A stretch of 64,000 bases of DNA from NCBI GenBank assembly GCA_963697345.1, contig CAVONS010000008.1, forward strand, positions 1 through 64,000. The letters run 5' to 3'. Numbering within the stretch: the first letter of the stretch is position 1; each line of letters begins with the position of its first letter. Under the pieces are notes generated by a model that was not told where the DNA came from, ran no database searches, and worked only from the letters and a program-made list of their open reading frames with translations. Source of the stretch: Prado023 sp963697345 (GTDB taxonomy: Bacteria > Actinomycetota > Actinomycetes > S36-B12 > CAIYMF01). The position numbers and the translations under genes were made by a program. Below are positions 1 to 8,485 of the stretch, piece after piece.

Positions 1-3000
1 AAGTCCGGGTAGAGGTCGGCCGGGATGGGATGGTCGAGCTTCCACACGATGGCCATCGGCCGCGCCCCCTCGTGCGATACGTAGGAGGCCGTTCCCAAGA
101 ACCAGAAGGCTCGGTCGGTCTGGTTCATTCGAGCGAACAGCATGATTCGCGACCCGTCGCGGAGGTGGTTCTGGTAGCGCTGACCGGTGGGGGAGTCGGG
201 GCCGGTGGTCGATTGGCTCTCCCAGTGGAACAGGGTGCGCGTCATGGCGTAGTCGCGGTAGGCAGTGGTGGGGGAGAAGGTGCCCTCGGCCTTGTTGAGG
301 GTCACAAGGAACGCGTCCGCGTGCTCGTCGGCCAGCCACCGCGTCCCTTCGCGCCAGTCCGGTACCTTCGCCCCGTCCCCGTCGCCCAAGGCTGCCTGGA
401 TCTCGATGCGTGAGTATCGGGCATGCAGGAGCAACGGACAGGGAGCGCCAGCATCTAGAGCAGGGTGCTCATGGTCGATCCCTCCTGCAAGGACTTCCAG
501 GATCTGGGCGAGTTCTGTGCGCACCTGGGGATGGGACCACAGCAAGTCGGTCGCCGCCTGCAGCGTGGAGTCCTTCGTGATTGCCTGCTCAGTGACCTGC
601 GCGATCAGCATGCGCCAGAGCCGCGCGCGTCTCTCCTCGAGCCCGGCGACGTCGGGGCAGGGCCCTGCCAGCAAGGACCGATACATGCCGATCCGCTCGA
701 GGTCGTCGACGTGCAGCAGCCTGCCCAGTGCCCGACGCAGGGATTTCTCGTGGCCACCGGAGGGCGCGACCGGGAGGTCGGCGGCATCGAGGATGTCGGA
801 GAAGCTGCGGCCCGACGCATAGACCGCGTCGAGCTCCACCCCCGTGTGGGCGAGGAAGTTCGGCAGGGTCGGCTCGTGGCCAGCGGCCACCATCGCCCTC
901 AGCTCGCCTACGAACTGCCGCTTGTTCGACGGCAGCGAGTCGCGGATCGAATTCAGGACGATCTCCTGGGCGACAGCGTCCATCGTGGCGCTGGCGCCCG
1001 GCGGCAGGTTCGGGAATCCCTGCTCGATGTTGCGTACGAGCTCCTTGCGCGAGCCCCCACCGATCAGGGCGCGCATCTTCTGGTCGAAGCGGAACTCGCG
1101 GTTGTGCTGGGAGACGAAGTCCAGGACCGTGCAGGCGACCTTGTCGTCGGTCTTGCGCAGGCCGCGACCGAGCTGCTGCAGGAACAGCGTTGCCGATTCC
1201 GTGGGTCGCAGCATCAGCAACGTGTCGAGGTCCGGGATGTCCACGCCCTCGTTGAACAGGTCGACGCTGAAGACGGCGCGGATCCTGCCCGCACGCAGGT
1301 CGGCCAGGGCTTGTCGACGCTCCTCGTCGGGGGAGTCACCCCACACCGCCACGGACGGGATGCCGGCAGAGTTGAACTGGTCGGCCATGAAGCGTGCGTG
1401 TCCGACGCTCACGCAGAAGCCCATCGCTCGCATCCGGTGCACGTCCGCCTGTTCGGCGGTCTTGCGGATCACGAGCCGCGCCCACGCCTGGTCGGAAGTG
1501 AAGACGTTGGTGAGGGTGCCCACGTCGTAGCCCTTGCCCCGCTTCCACGGCACCTCGGTCAGGGACGCGCCGTCGTGGATCGCGTAGTACTGGAAAGGGG
1601 CGAGCCGGCCCTCGGCGATGGCGTCCCACAGGCGCATCTCGGCGGCGATGCGCCCGTCGAAGTAGTCCAGGACGCTCAGCCCGTCGGCGCGCTCCGGGGT
1701 CGCCGTCAGGCCCAGCAGCTCGAGGGGCTCCACCTTCGTCAGGAGCCGCTCGTAGGTGGCGGCCGCTGCGTGGTGGAACTCATCGACGATGACGACGTCG
1801 AAATGGTCCGGGTCGAGGGCTGCCAGCCCATTGCGACTCAGCGACTGGATGGAGGCGAAGACGTGCTCGAAGTGCCTGGGCCTGTGGTTGCCCACCCACT
1901 TCTCGCCGAAGGCCGCATCGCCCAGGACCATGCGGAACGTCTGAAGCGACTGGTCGAGGATCTCCTCACGGTGAGCGACGAAGAGGAGGCGCGCTCGTGG
2001 CAGCCGTTGCCGTAGCTGCTTGTAGTCCAGCGCCGCCATCACCGTCTTGCCCGTTCCTGTCGCAGCGACGAGCAGGTTGCGGTGGTGGCCCAATTCGCGA
2101 GCCACGCGGATCTCCTCGAGCATCCGCTCCTGGAATGGGTGGGCTGCTATGTCGAACAGCTGAAGGTCCGCCGAACCTGGCCGTGGATTCTTGGCGTGGT
2201 CGCGGAACTCGTCGGCGTCGAACTCGACGAAGTCATCGGACTCCCAGTAGGAGTCGAAGACCCGCATCATCTTGTCGACCGCGTCAGGGTTGCGCCGTTG
2301 GGCGAGCCTGACGTTCCACTCCAGGCCGCTCTCCAGCGCGTGTGACGTGAAGTTCGAGCTGCCCACGAACGCCGTCGATGACCGCCCCGGTCGGTGGAAG
2401 ATCCAGGCCTTCGCGTGCAGCCGAGAACTGCTGGTGTCGTAGGAGACCCGGATGTCGGCCCCGGCCTCGGCCAGCATCGTCAGCGCCTCGACCTCGGTGA
2501 ACCCGGTGAAGGAGGTCGTCAGGATCCGCACCTGATGGCCGGCCGCTACGACGCGGCGCAGATCGGCGAGCAGTGGACCTACCCCGGGCCGACGGATGAA
2601 GGCGACGATGGCGTCGATGCCTGAGGAGGATCGGATCTCGGATTTGAGGTGGGCGGACATGTTCAGGTCCTGCTTGCTGTTGGTCAGGACCGTCGTGTCG
2701 AGCAGGGGCGTGATGGGGGAGTCCAACGCGGGGGTCGATCCGTCGGGATTGCGGGTCACCACGCCGGTGAGGACGGTGGGTTGCGCGGCAGGCAGGTCGG
2801 GGGCCGCCGAGTAGGGGTGCAGCTCGCGCTCCAGCTGACGAAGCAGCGCGGTCACGACACGAGAGGACTCCACCGCACGGCCGTGGTCGGGCTGGGCGGC
2901 GATGGCCCGGCGGACGGCATCGGAGACGTGGAGGGCGAATCGGTCCGCTGCCTCGGCATCCCGGAGGCTGCGCGTCACCGGGGTATCCGTGTCGAGGAGC

Positions 3001-3074
3001 TGGCGGAGTTGCTCCTCCAGCGCGGAGGTCACGAGGTCCTCGTAGATGCCGCGTTCCATGCCCCCGTCGGTCAT
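1..3074 (-). CDS. PLD-like / superfamily 2 helicase / DUF3427 protein (3' end cut by window edge)
   Basis: Reading left from an ATG at 3074 the frame is open to the window edge, about 1,024 codons, so only the last few residues are missing. Domains in order: an N-terminal helical region; a phospholipase D-like nuclease domain with an HxK motif (HAKAW at about residues 220-224) followed by a GSSNFT motif; a DEAD/ResIII ATPase core with Walker A GTGKT near residue 340, DEFHH near 430 and TATPERADG near 457; a helicase C domain with LFNEGVD and QQLGRGLR near 635; and a DUF3427-like C-terminal region from about 860 (HWESQS, LFAR motifs). The family is an NTP-driven nucleic-acid translocase joined to a possible nuclease. 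Its in vivo role is not settled; repair or anti-phage defence are both plausible. A second in-frame ATG at 3059 has a better ribosome site (GGGGG). Confidence 0.85.
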   Translation of the reverse strand, partial: MTDGGMERGIYEDLVTSALEEQLRQLLDTDTPVTRSLRDAEAADRFALHVSDAVRRAIAAQPDHGRAVESSRVVTALLRQLERELHPYSAAPDLPAAQPTVLTGVVTRNPDGSTPALDSPITPLLDTTVLTNSKQDLNMSAHLKSEIRSSSGIDAIVAFIRRPGVGPLLADLRRVVAAGHQVRILTTSFTGFTEVEALTMLAEAGADIRVSYDTSSSRLHAKAWIFHRPGRSSTAFVGSSNFTSHALESGLEWNVRLAQRRNPDAVDKMMRVFDSYWESDDFVEFDADEFRDHAKNPRPGSADLQLFDIAAHPFQERMLEEIRVARELGHHRNLLVAATGTGKTVMAALDYKQLRQRLPRARLLFVAHREEILDQSLQTFRMVLGDAAFGEKWVGNHRPRHFEHVFASIQSLSRNGLAALDPDHFDVVIVDEFHHAAAATYERLLTKVEPLELLGLTATPERADGLSVLDYFDGRIAAEMRLWDAIAEGRLAPFQYYAIHDGASLTEVPWKRGKGYDVGTLTNVFTSDQAWARLVIRKTAEQADVHRMRAMGFCVSVGHARFMADQFNSAGIPSVAVWGDSPDEERRQALADLRAGRIRAVFSVDLFNEGVDIPDLDTLLMLRPTESATLFLQQLGRGLRKTDDKVACTVLDFVSQHNREFRFDQKMRALIGGGSRKELVRNIEQGFPNLPPGASATMDAVAQEIVLNSIRDSLPSNKRQFVGELRAMVAAGHEPTLPNFLAHTGVELDAVYASGRSFSDILDAADLPVAPSGGHEKSLRRALGRLLHVDDLERIGMYRSLLAGPCPDVAGLEERRARLWRMLIAQVTEQAITKDSTLQAATDLLWSHPQVRTELAQILEVLAGGIDHEHPALDAGAPCPLLLHARYSRIEIQAALGDGDGAKVPDWREGTRWLADEHADAFLVTLNKAEGTFSPTTAYRDYAMTRTLFHWESQSTTGPDSPTGQRYQNHLRDGSRIMLFARMNQTDRAFWFLGTASYVSHEGARPMAIVWKLDHPIPADLYPD

Positions 3075-3138
3075 GCCTGGAGCTTGCCAGGGGGTGGACG
3101 CGCTTGTCCTGGGCTGAGTGCCCGGCAGCGAAGGCCGC

Positions 3139-4029
3139 TCAGCCGTCGACCGCCCGACCCGACGCGGCCTGCTCGACCCGCAGCAGCGACAGGAAGTCGT
3201 CCGCCCCGTAGCCGGCGTCGACCGCTGCGGCGAGCTGCGCCAGCACTGCCTCCCCGACCGGGAGCGGGACGCCGAATGACCTCGCGAGGTCAGAGGCGAG
3301 AGTCATGTCCTTGCTCATGTCCACGGTGGTGAACGTCGGCTGGTAGTTGCGCGTGCGCATGGCCGCGCCCTTGTAGGAGACGAACCGACTGGCCATGACG
3401 GTCGAGTCCAGCGCATCGAGGAAGACCGTTCGCTCGACGCCCGCGGCCTCCGCCATGACCGTGGCCTCAGCGAGCAGTTGCATGGACCCTGCGAGCATCG
3501 AGTTGACCGCAATCTTCACCACGCGGGCCTGCTCAGCATCGCCGACCACGGAGTGCTTCGACGCGACATCGGCCAGCACGGCCGCAGCGGCGGTGAGGGC
3601 ATCAGCGGGACCGGACAGCAGCAGGGACGCGGCACCATCGCGAACGACCGCCGGTGTGCCGCTGACCGCGCCCCGCAGGTACTTCACGCCCCGCGCCTCG
3701 GCCGCGGCGGCGATCTGCCCCGACGACGAGACGTCCACGGTGGAGAGGTCCACGAGCGTGGCACCGGGCTGCATGCTCGCCAGCGCGCCCTGCTCGAGCA
3801 GCACGGACGTCAGCGCCTGGCCGTTGGTGAGCATCGTGACGACAACGTCGACGCCCGCGACCGCCTCGGCCACGGAACCGACAGCCCGCACCCCCTGCCG
3901 CTCCAGGGCTGCCGCGCCCTGCGGAGAACGGTTCCAGACGACGACAGGGCGCCCTGCCGCCGACCAGCGGTCCACCAGGGCAGCGCCCATCCGGCCGGCA
4001 CCGAGCAGGGCAACTTCAGGGGTGGTCAT
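3139..4029 (-). CDS. NAD(P)-dependent beta-hydroxyacid dehydrogenase (HIBADH family)
   Basis: A 296-residue protein of the 3-hydroxyisobutyrate / tartronate-semialdehyde reductase family, which oxidises beta-hydroxyacids or reduces their semialdehydes in the cytoplasm. The N-terminal Rossmann fold shows GAGRMG at residues 10-15 and DLSTVD near 94-99. The all-helical C-terminal half carries the catalytic-lysine pattern KIAVN, with Lys172 and Asn176. Length is normal for the family. It lies 12 bp downstream of the amidohydrolase gene on the same strand, so the two are probably cotranscribed under the IclR-type regulator encoded divergently. The substrate cannot be read from the sequence; a hydroxyacid made in the neighbouring ring-cleavage pathway is an inference. 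Confidence 0.85.
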   Translation of the reverse strand: MTTPEVALLGAGRMGAALVDRWSAAGRPVVVWNRSPQGAAALERQGVRAVGSVAEAVAGVDVVVTMLTNGQALTSVLLEQGALASMQPGATLVDLSTVDVSSSGQIAAAAEARGVKYLRGAVSGTPAVVRDGAASLLLSGPADALTAAAAVLADVASKHSVVGDAEQARVVKIAVNSMLAGSMQLLAEATVMAEAAGVERTVFLDALDSTVMASRFVSYKGAAMRTRNYQPTFTTVDMSKDMTLASDLARSFGVPLPVGEAVLAQLAAAVDAGYGADDFLSLLRVEQAASGRAVDG

Positions 4030-4041
4030 GCCGGCTCCTGG

Positions 4042-5493
4042 TCAGTGCTTCTTCCAGATGGCGAAGTCCGAGGCGAACTCCGTGTACTGGTAGGGGTTGT
4101 CCATCACGGACGGCTCCTGGATGTCGGGGTTCATCCCCGCGAGCCACGTCTCCTCGCCCATCGTGGACCGCAGGTGCTCGACGGTGGCCTCGGCGTCGGC
4201 GCGCGCCGCCGCGACATCCTGTCCGACGAGGCGATGCTCATGCTTGAGGAGGTCGCCATCGACCAGGACGGTGTGCACGTCACCACGGCCAGCCTGGAAG
4301 ACCACGTGGCCGTACGGGTTGAGCAGTGGGCCCATCACGGGTGAGTCGTCGTTCTTGATCAGCACGAGGTCGGCACGCTTGCCGACCTCGATGCTGCCCA
4401 CCAGCGAATCGAGCCCCAGCGCCCGAGCTCCGCCCATGGTTGCCCAGTCGACCACCTGCTCAGCCCGCAGCTGGTGGTGCGTGATGGTCTCGTTGAGCGC
4501 GTGGGCCTCCTCGTGGATCTTGCTCCGGTCGGCGTTGAGCGTCGAGCGCATGGCGCTGAACAGGTCGCCGCTCCACCAGACGCTCGTGTCCATCGACAGG
4601 GAGATGTCGATGCCGTGCTTACGCAGCTGCCAGGTTGGCGGGTACCCCTGGCCGGCGTTCTCCTCGCTCTCGGTCGACACCGACGCAACGCCGCCGGTCG
4701 CGGCGATCCGGTGGTACGAGTCGTGGCTGAGCGTCGCCGCATGCACGTAGACGGTCCCCGGGGTCATGAACCCGTTGTCGTACATGAGGCGGATGCCGTC
4801 GTCGTTGGTGGCACCCCAGACACCGGCGTGCGTGGTGACGGGCACGCCGAGCTCGCGGGCCACCTCGAACGCGGCCTTCTCCGGGAACTCCGGATCCCCG
4901 GTCACGTCGAAGGCCAGTTGGAAGCCCAGCTTGTCGCCACGGGAGTCCATGCGGCGCGCGACGAAGTCGCGGAACCCGGGCGAGGTGGCCCACTCCCACG
5001 GACCCTGCTGGATGTTGCCGTAGGCGAGCACGAACCGGGCCGGCACCGACTCGAGTGCATCGACGGCTGCATCGGCATGCTCGGGGGTCTGCAGACCGTG
5101 GGACCAGTCGACTGTGGTCGTGACGCCGGCGTCGACGGCCTCCAGGGCCGCCAGCTTGTTGCCCGCGAAGACGTCCCGGGCGCGGAACTCCTTGCCCCAC
5201 TCGAGGTAGTACCAGACGAAGTACTGGGTCAGGGTCCAGTCCGCACCGTAGCCGCGCATCGCCGTCTGCCACAGGTGGCGATGGGTGTCGATCATGCCGG
5301 GCATGAGGATGCCGCCCTTGGCGTCGATCTCGTAGGTGCCGTCGGGAACCGTCAGCGCCGGGCCGATCGCGGCGATCTTGGACCCCGTGACGAGGACGTC
5401 GGAGTCGTGCAGCACGGTGTGTGTCGGGTCCATCGTGAGGATGGTCGCGTTGCGGAAGACGATCGGCTGATCCGGGCGGGGCGCGTCGGGCAT
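4042..5493 (-). CDS. Amidohydrolase-family protein (ATZ/TRZ, cytosine-deaminase-like)
   Basis: A 483-residue metal-dependent hydrolase of the amidohydrolase superfamily. The small beta-sandwich at the N terminus leads into the metal motif DTHRH (His71, His73). Further expected ligands follow: a histidine in VTTHAG, a second in VHAATLSHD, and an aspartate in SLSMDTS. The overall form matches ATZ/TRZ-type deaminases and chlorohydrolases, which remove amino or other leaving groups from heterocycles or aromatic compounds; the substrate is not determinable. A good ribosome site (GGAGGAG) precedes the ATG. It is the first gene of a leftward unit and faces the IclR gene across an intergenic space that holds two palindromic operator candidates. 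Confidence 0.85.
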   Translation of the reverse strand: MPDAPRPDQPIVFRNATILTMDPTHTVLHDSDVLVTGSKIAAIGPALTVPDGTYEIDAKGGILMPGMIDTHRHLWQTAMRGYGADWTLTQYFVWYYLEWGKEFRARDVFAGNKLAALEAVDAGVTTTVDWSHGLQTPEHADAAVDALESVPARFVLAYGNIQQGPWEWATSPGFRDFVARRMDSRGDKLGFQLAFDVTGDPEFPEKAAFEVARELGVPVTTHAGVWGATNDDGIRLMYDNGFMTPGTVYVHAATLSHDSYHRIAATGGVASVSTESEENAGQGYPPTWQLRKHGIDISLSMDTSVWWSGDLFSAMRSTLNADRSKIHEEAHALNETITHHQLRAEQVVDWATMGGARALGLDSLVGSIEVGKRADLVLIKNDDSPVMGPLLNPYGHVVFQAGRGDVHTVLVDGDLLKHEHRLVGQDVAAARADAEATVEHLRSTMGEETWLAGMNPDIQEPSVMDNPYQYTEFASDFAIWKKH

Positions 5494-5511
5494 GACTCCT
5501 CCTGAACAATT

Positions 5512-5525
5512 CGGACACTGGTCCG
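5512..5525. promoter_or_regulatory. Candidate IclR operator 1 (CGGACACTGGTCCG)
   Basis: Perfect 5-bp arms CGGAC/GTCCG separated by 4 bp, 19 bp in front of the amidohydrolase start. The same arms and spacing occur at 6455-6468 in front of the CoA-transferase gene. IclR proteins bind short palindromes of this size as dimers. Assignment to the adjacent regulator is an inference from position and recurrence. Confidence 0.6.
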
Positions 5526-5530
5526 CTGTA

Positions 5531-5544
5531 CGGACAGTGGTCTG
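5531..5544. promoter_or_regulatory. Candidate IclR operator 2 (CGGACAGTGGTCTG)
   Basis: Same half-site arrangement as operator 1 with one mismatch in the right arm, 19 bp start-to-start from it, so the two lie nearly two helical turns apart. A weaker fourth copy (CGGACAGTG then GGCCC) is at 5639-5652, inside the 5' end of the regulator gene. Confidence 0.5.
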
Positions 5545-5616
5545 GTGATCGACTACTGTATGGCTTCAGCGAAGCCTGTCAACCGGAGCGACGGGTCGAT
5601 GAATCGAGGTGGGTGG

Positions 5617-6435
5617 ATGGCACGGGCAACAGGACGTTCGGACAGTGGGCCCGACTTCGTCGAGGCCCTTGCCCGCGGCCTCGACATCGTCCGGGTCCTT
5701 GGGCAGGCGACGGGGCCGATCCCGCTCAGCGACGTGGCCACGCGCGCGGATCTGGCACGGCCCACAGCCCGGCGCCTGCTCTACACGCTCGCTGAGCTGG
5801 GCTACGTGCGCAGTACGGAGACGGGATTCGAGCTCACCACCCAGGTGCTCGAACTGGGCACCGCCTACATCGGCCAGACGGGGATCTGGGACCTTGTGCG
5901 TCCGCATCTGTCAGACCTGAGCGCGAGCACGGACGAGTCAACGTCTGTTGCACAACTCGATGGCAGCGACATCGTGTACGTCTGCCGGGTCGCGGTTCCC
6001 AAGATCATCACGCTTCAGGTGAGCATCGGGACCCGGTTCCCGGCCCTGCCCACCTCACTGGGCAAGGTCCTGCTCGCTGACCTCCCCGCCGACCAGCTCG
6101 AGACCGTCCTCGCCCTGCCCGGGCGCAGCGGGATCGCGCCGCTGTGGCAACCCGCACCCGAGGAGCGCGATGCTGAGCTCGCGCGTGTCCGTGCCCAGGG
6201 GTGGGCCCTGACCGACGAGCAGCTCGCCCGCGGGATCAGGTCGGTGGCCGCCCCGATCCGCGATGGCTCCGGACGGGTCGTCGCGGCGGTCAACGTCTCG
6301 ACGCACGCTGCCGAGACGCCCGTGGAGGTCCTGATGGATCACCACCTGCCCCGGCTCCTGCAGGCAGCCGGGCGCATCAGCGCCGATGTCGCCATGCGGG
6401 GTCGTCTGCCCCAGGTCGCTCCGGGGACCCTGTGA
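5617..6435 (+). CDS. IclR-family transcriptional regulator
   Basis: About 272 residues from the ATG at 5617. An N-terminal winged helix-turn-helix (VEALARGLDIVRVLG, then SDVATRADLARPTARRLL) is followed by an IclR effector-binding domain with RSVAAPIRD near residue 210. IclR proteins sense pathway metabolites and control adjacent catabolic operons. The ATG at 5617 is preceded by GAGGTGG at short spacing; in-frame starts at 5599 (ATG) and 5545 (GTG) are possible but would add residues not typical of the family. The gene is divergent from the amidohydrolase operon and upstream of the CaiB operon, and matching palindromes stand in front of both, so it very likely controls the whole cluster. Confidence 0.88.
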   Translation: MARATGRSDSGPDFVEALARGLDIVRVLGQATGPIPLSDVATRADLARPTARRLLYTLAELGYVRSTETGFELTTQVLELGTAYIGQTGIWDLVRPHLSDLSASTDESTSVAQLDGSDIVYVCRVAVPKIITLQVSIGTRFPALPTSLGKVLLADLPADQLETVLALPGRSGIAPLWQPAPEERDAELARVRAQGWALTDEQLARGIRSVAAPIRDGSGRVVAAVNVSTHAAETPVEVLMDHHLPRLLQAAGRISADVAMRGRLPQVAPGTL

Positions 6436-6454
6436 GGGGCACCTCCACTTGCGT

Positions 6455-6468
6455 CGGACGAGTGTCCG
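6455..6468. promoter_or_regulatory. Candidate IclR operator 3 (CGGACGAGTGTCCG)
   Basis: Perfect CGGAC/GTCCG palindrome with a 4-bp spacer, 16 bp in front of the CoA-transferase ATG at 6485. Its match to operator 1 upstream of the divergent unit is the main support for a shared regulon. Confidence 0.6.
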
Positions 6469-6484
6469 TTCTACGGTCAGAGCC

Positions 6485-7652
6485 ATGAGTGAGACACCGC
6501 GTGGTGCCCTGGACGGGATCCTGGTCGCCGACTTCTCCCGCATCCTGGCCGGCCCGTACGCGACCATGCTGCTGGCCGACATGGGCGCCCAGGTCATCAA
6601 GGTGGAGTCCGCCTCCGGCGACGACACCCGGACGTGGATGCCCCCGGTGCGCGACGGGGTGTCCACCTACTACCTGGGCATCAATCGCAACAAGCGCGCC
6701 ATCGCCCTCGACCTGCGCGCGCCCGAGGACCTGACCGCCGCGCAGGAACTGGCCAGGCGCGCGGACGTGGTGATCGAGAACTTCAAGCCCGGCGGGCTGC
6801 GGCGCTTCGGCTTGGACTACGCGACCGTCCAAGCGACGAACCCGGGCGTGGTCTACGCCTCGATCAACGGTTTCGGGTCCTCCGAGGAAGCGGCCGCGAT
6901 CCCGGGATATGACCTGATGGTCCAGGCGATGAGCGGGCTCATGAGCCTTACCGGGTCACCGGACGGCCCTGCCTACCGGGCCGGGATCTCGGTGTTCGAC
7001 GTGATGGCTGGACTGCACGCCACGATCGGGATCCTTGCCGCGCTGAACCACCGACACGAGACGGGGGAGGGCCAGCAGCTCGAGGTGAGCCTGCTGTCCT
7101 CGGCGCTGTCGGGGCTGGTCAACCACTCGTCGGCCTTCGTCGCCGGCGGCGCCGTCCCGTATCGCATGGGCAACGCGCACCCGAGCCTCTTCCCCTACGA
7201 GCCCCTGCCGACGGCCGACGGTGAGCTGGTGGTGATCGCGGGAAACGACGGACAGTTCCGGTCGCTGTGCGGTGTGCTCGGCCTCGAGCACCTGGCGCGA
7301 GGACCCCCGCTTCCAACGGAACCAGGATCGAACGGCCAACCGCGCGGACCTCGAACCGCTGCTGGTCCAGGCGCTGGCTGCGAAGACGTCCGCGGAGTGG
7401 TTCGACATCCTGCTGGCCGCCGGAGTCCCGTGTGCGCCGATCCAGACGATCGACGAGGGGGTCCGCTACGCGCAGGACGTCGGACTGGCGCCGGTCGTCG
7501 AGGTCGGCGACTCCGGCCTGCCGATGATCCGCAACCCCATCACGTTCAGCAACACCCCTGCCCGCTACGACCTGGCGCCCCCGGAGATCGACCAGGACGG
7601 CGCACAGATCCGGGCATGGCTGGCCGGCGACGCATCGGAGGTGGCCCCGTGA
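6485..7652 (+). CDS. CaiB/BaiF family CoA-transferase, one internal frameshift near 7297
   Basis: A class III CoA-transferase, which moves CoA between acyl-CoA and carboxylic acids in the cytoplasm. The first frame (6485 to about 7297) has the family start LDGILVADFSRILAGPYATM, a VIENFKPG stretch and the GYDLMVQAMSGLM segment. The second frame (about 7299-7652) resumes with EDPRF, then ANRADLEPLL and the usual C-terminal GVPCAPI. The switch lies in GGCGCGAGG; removing one base or restoring a GC pair gives an unbroken protein of about 389 residues. Either the gene is broken or the sequence has an indel here. The stop overlaps the next GTG start (GTGA), indicating coupling to the citryl-CoA lyase-like gene. 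Confidence 0.8.
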
Positions 7653-8473
7653 CGCAGACGAACCCGTCGGTGCCGAAGTTCCCGACCTCGCTGGGCACCT
7701 CCGACCGTGACCACATCAACCTGCTCGGCCAGGACGTGGCGCAGGACCTCATGGGCAAGGTGGGCTTCGCCGAGCTGGCCTTCTGGCTGCTGGCACAGGA
7801 GCAGCCGACCCCGGGCCAGCAGCGTGTCTTCGAAGCCGTTCTGGTGGCCCTGGCCGACCACGGGTTCACGCCTACCGCCCTGGCCGCGCGACTCACCCTG
7901 ACCAGCGCCCCGGAGTCGGTGCAGGGCGCTGTGGCCGCCGGACTCCTCGGGGGCGGGTCCCGCTTCCTGGGGGTCACCGAGGACACCGCGCGCTACTTGG
8001 CCGGTGTGCTGGCTGAGGAGGGTGACACGCTGCCGAGCGACCCCGCGGGCTGGGACGACCTGGCGCGCCGCGCCGTGACAGCGACGCGCGCAGCCGGTCG
8101 GTTCGTGCCCGGCCTGGGCCATCCGGTGCACAAGGACGGTGACCCACGCACGCCGGTCCTGTTCGCCATCGCCCGCGAGGAGGGCTGCTTCGGTCCGCAA
8201 CTGAGCCTGTACGAGGCGATCGGACGGACCCACTCGGAGATCCTCGGACGTGAGCTGCCCCTCAACGGGGCGGGAGTGTGCGGGGCGGCGCTGGGCGACC
8301 TGAACCTCCCGCTGCCGATGCTGCGTGGGGTGGCGCTCCTGGCTCGGACCGCGGGGCTGCTGGGGCACCTCGCCGAGGAGATGCGCCGCCCGGTGGGCAT
8401 GGATGTCTACATGATGGTCGACCGCAATGCTGTGTACGAACCCCTTCCCGCTGTCACCGAGAACCCGGAATAG
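7649..8473 (+). CDS. Citryl-CoA lyase / short citrate-synthase-like protein
   Basis: A 274-residue protein with a citrate-synthase-type fold, much shorter than true citrate synthases (about 370-430). It contains ADHGFTP near the first catalytic-histidine position, AAGLLGGGSRFLG, and PGLGHPVHKDGDPR, which corresponds to the second histidine motif of the superfamily. This short form is typically annotated citryl-CoA lyase (splits citryl-CoA into acetyl-CoA and oxaloacetate). The GTG start at 7649 overlaps the preceding stop and has GGAGGTGG upstream. Being paired with a CoA-transferase suggests that a tricarboxylate or hydroxy-tricarboxylate is activated and then cleaved; the true substrate is inferred, not shown. 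Confidence 0.75.
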   Translation: MTQTNPSVPKFPTSLGTSDRDHINLLGQDVAQDLMGKVGFAELAFWLLAQEQPTPGQQRVFEAVLVALADHGFTPTALAARLTLTSAPESVQGAVAAGLLGGGSRFLGVTEDTARYLAGVLAEEGDTLPSDPAGWDDLARRAVTATRAAGRFVPGLGHPVHKDGDPRTPVLFAIAREEGCFGPQLSLYEAIGRTHSEILGRELPLNGAGVCGAALGDLNLPLPMLRGVALLARTAGLLGHLAEEMRRPVGMDVYMMVDRNAVYEPLPAVTENPE

Positions 8474-8485
8474 GGAGGCCCGAGT

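Noticed and set aside
465..2015. Long rightward open frame of 516 codons
   Set aside because: It is the antisense shadow of the helicase gene, lacks any domain and has reverse-translated codon composition.
6386..8473. A single 695-residue CoA-transferase/citrate-synthase fusion
   Set aside because: The middle (about 7300-7648) is out-of-frame CoA-transferase sequence. The apparent fusion is caused by the frameshift; the second gene has its own GTG and ribosome site.
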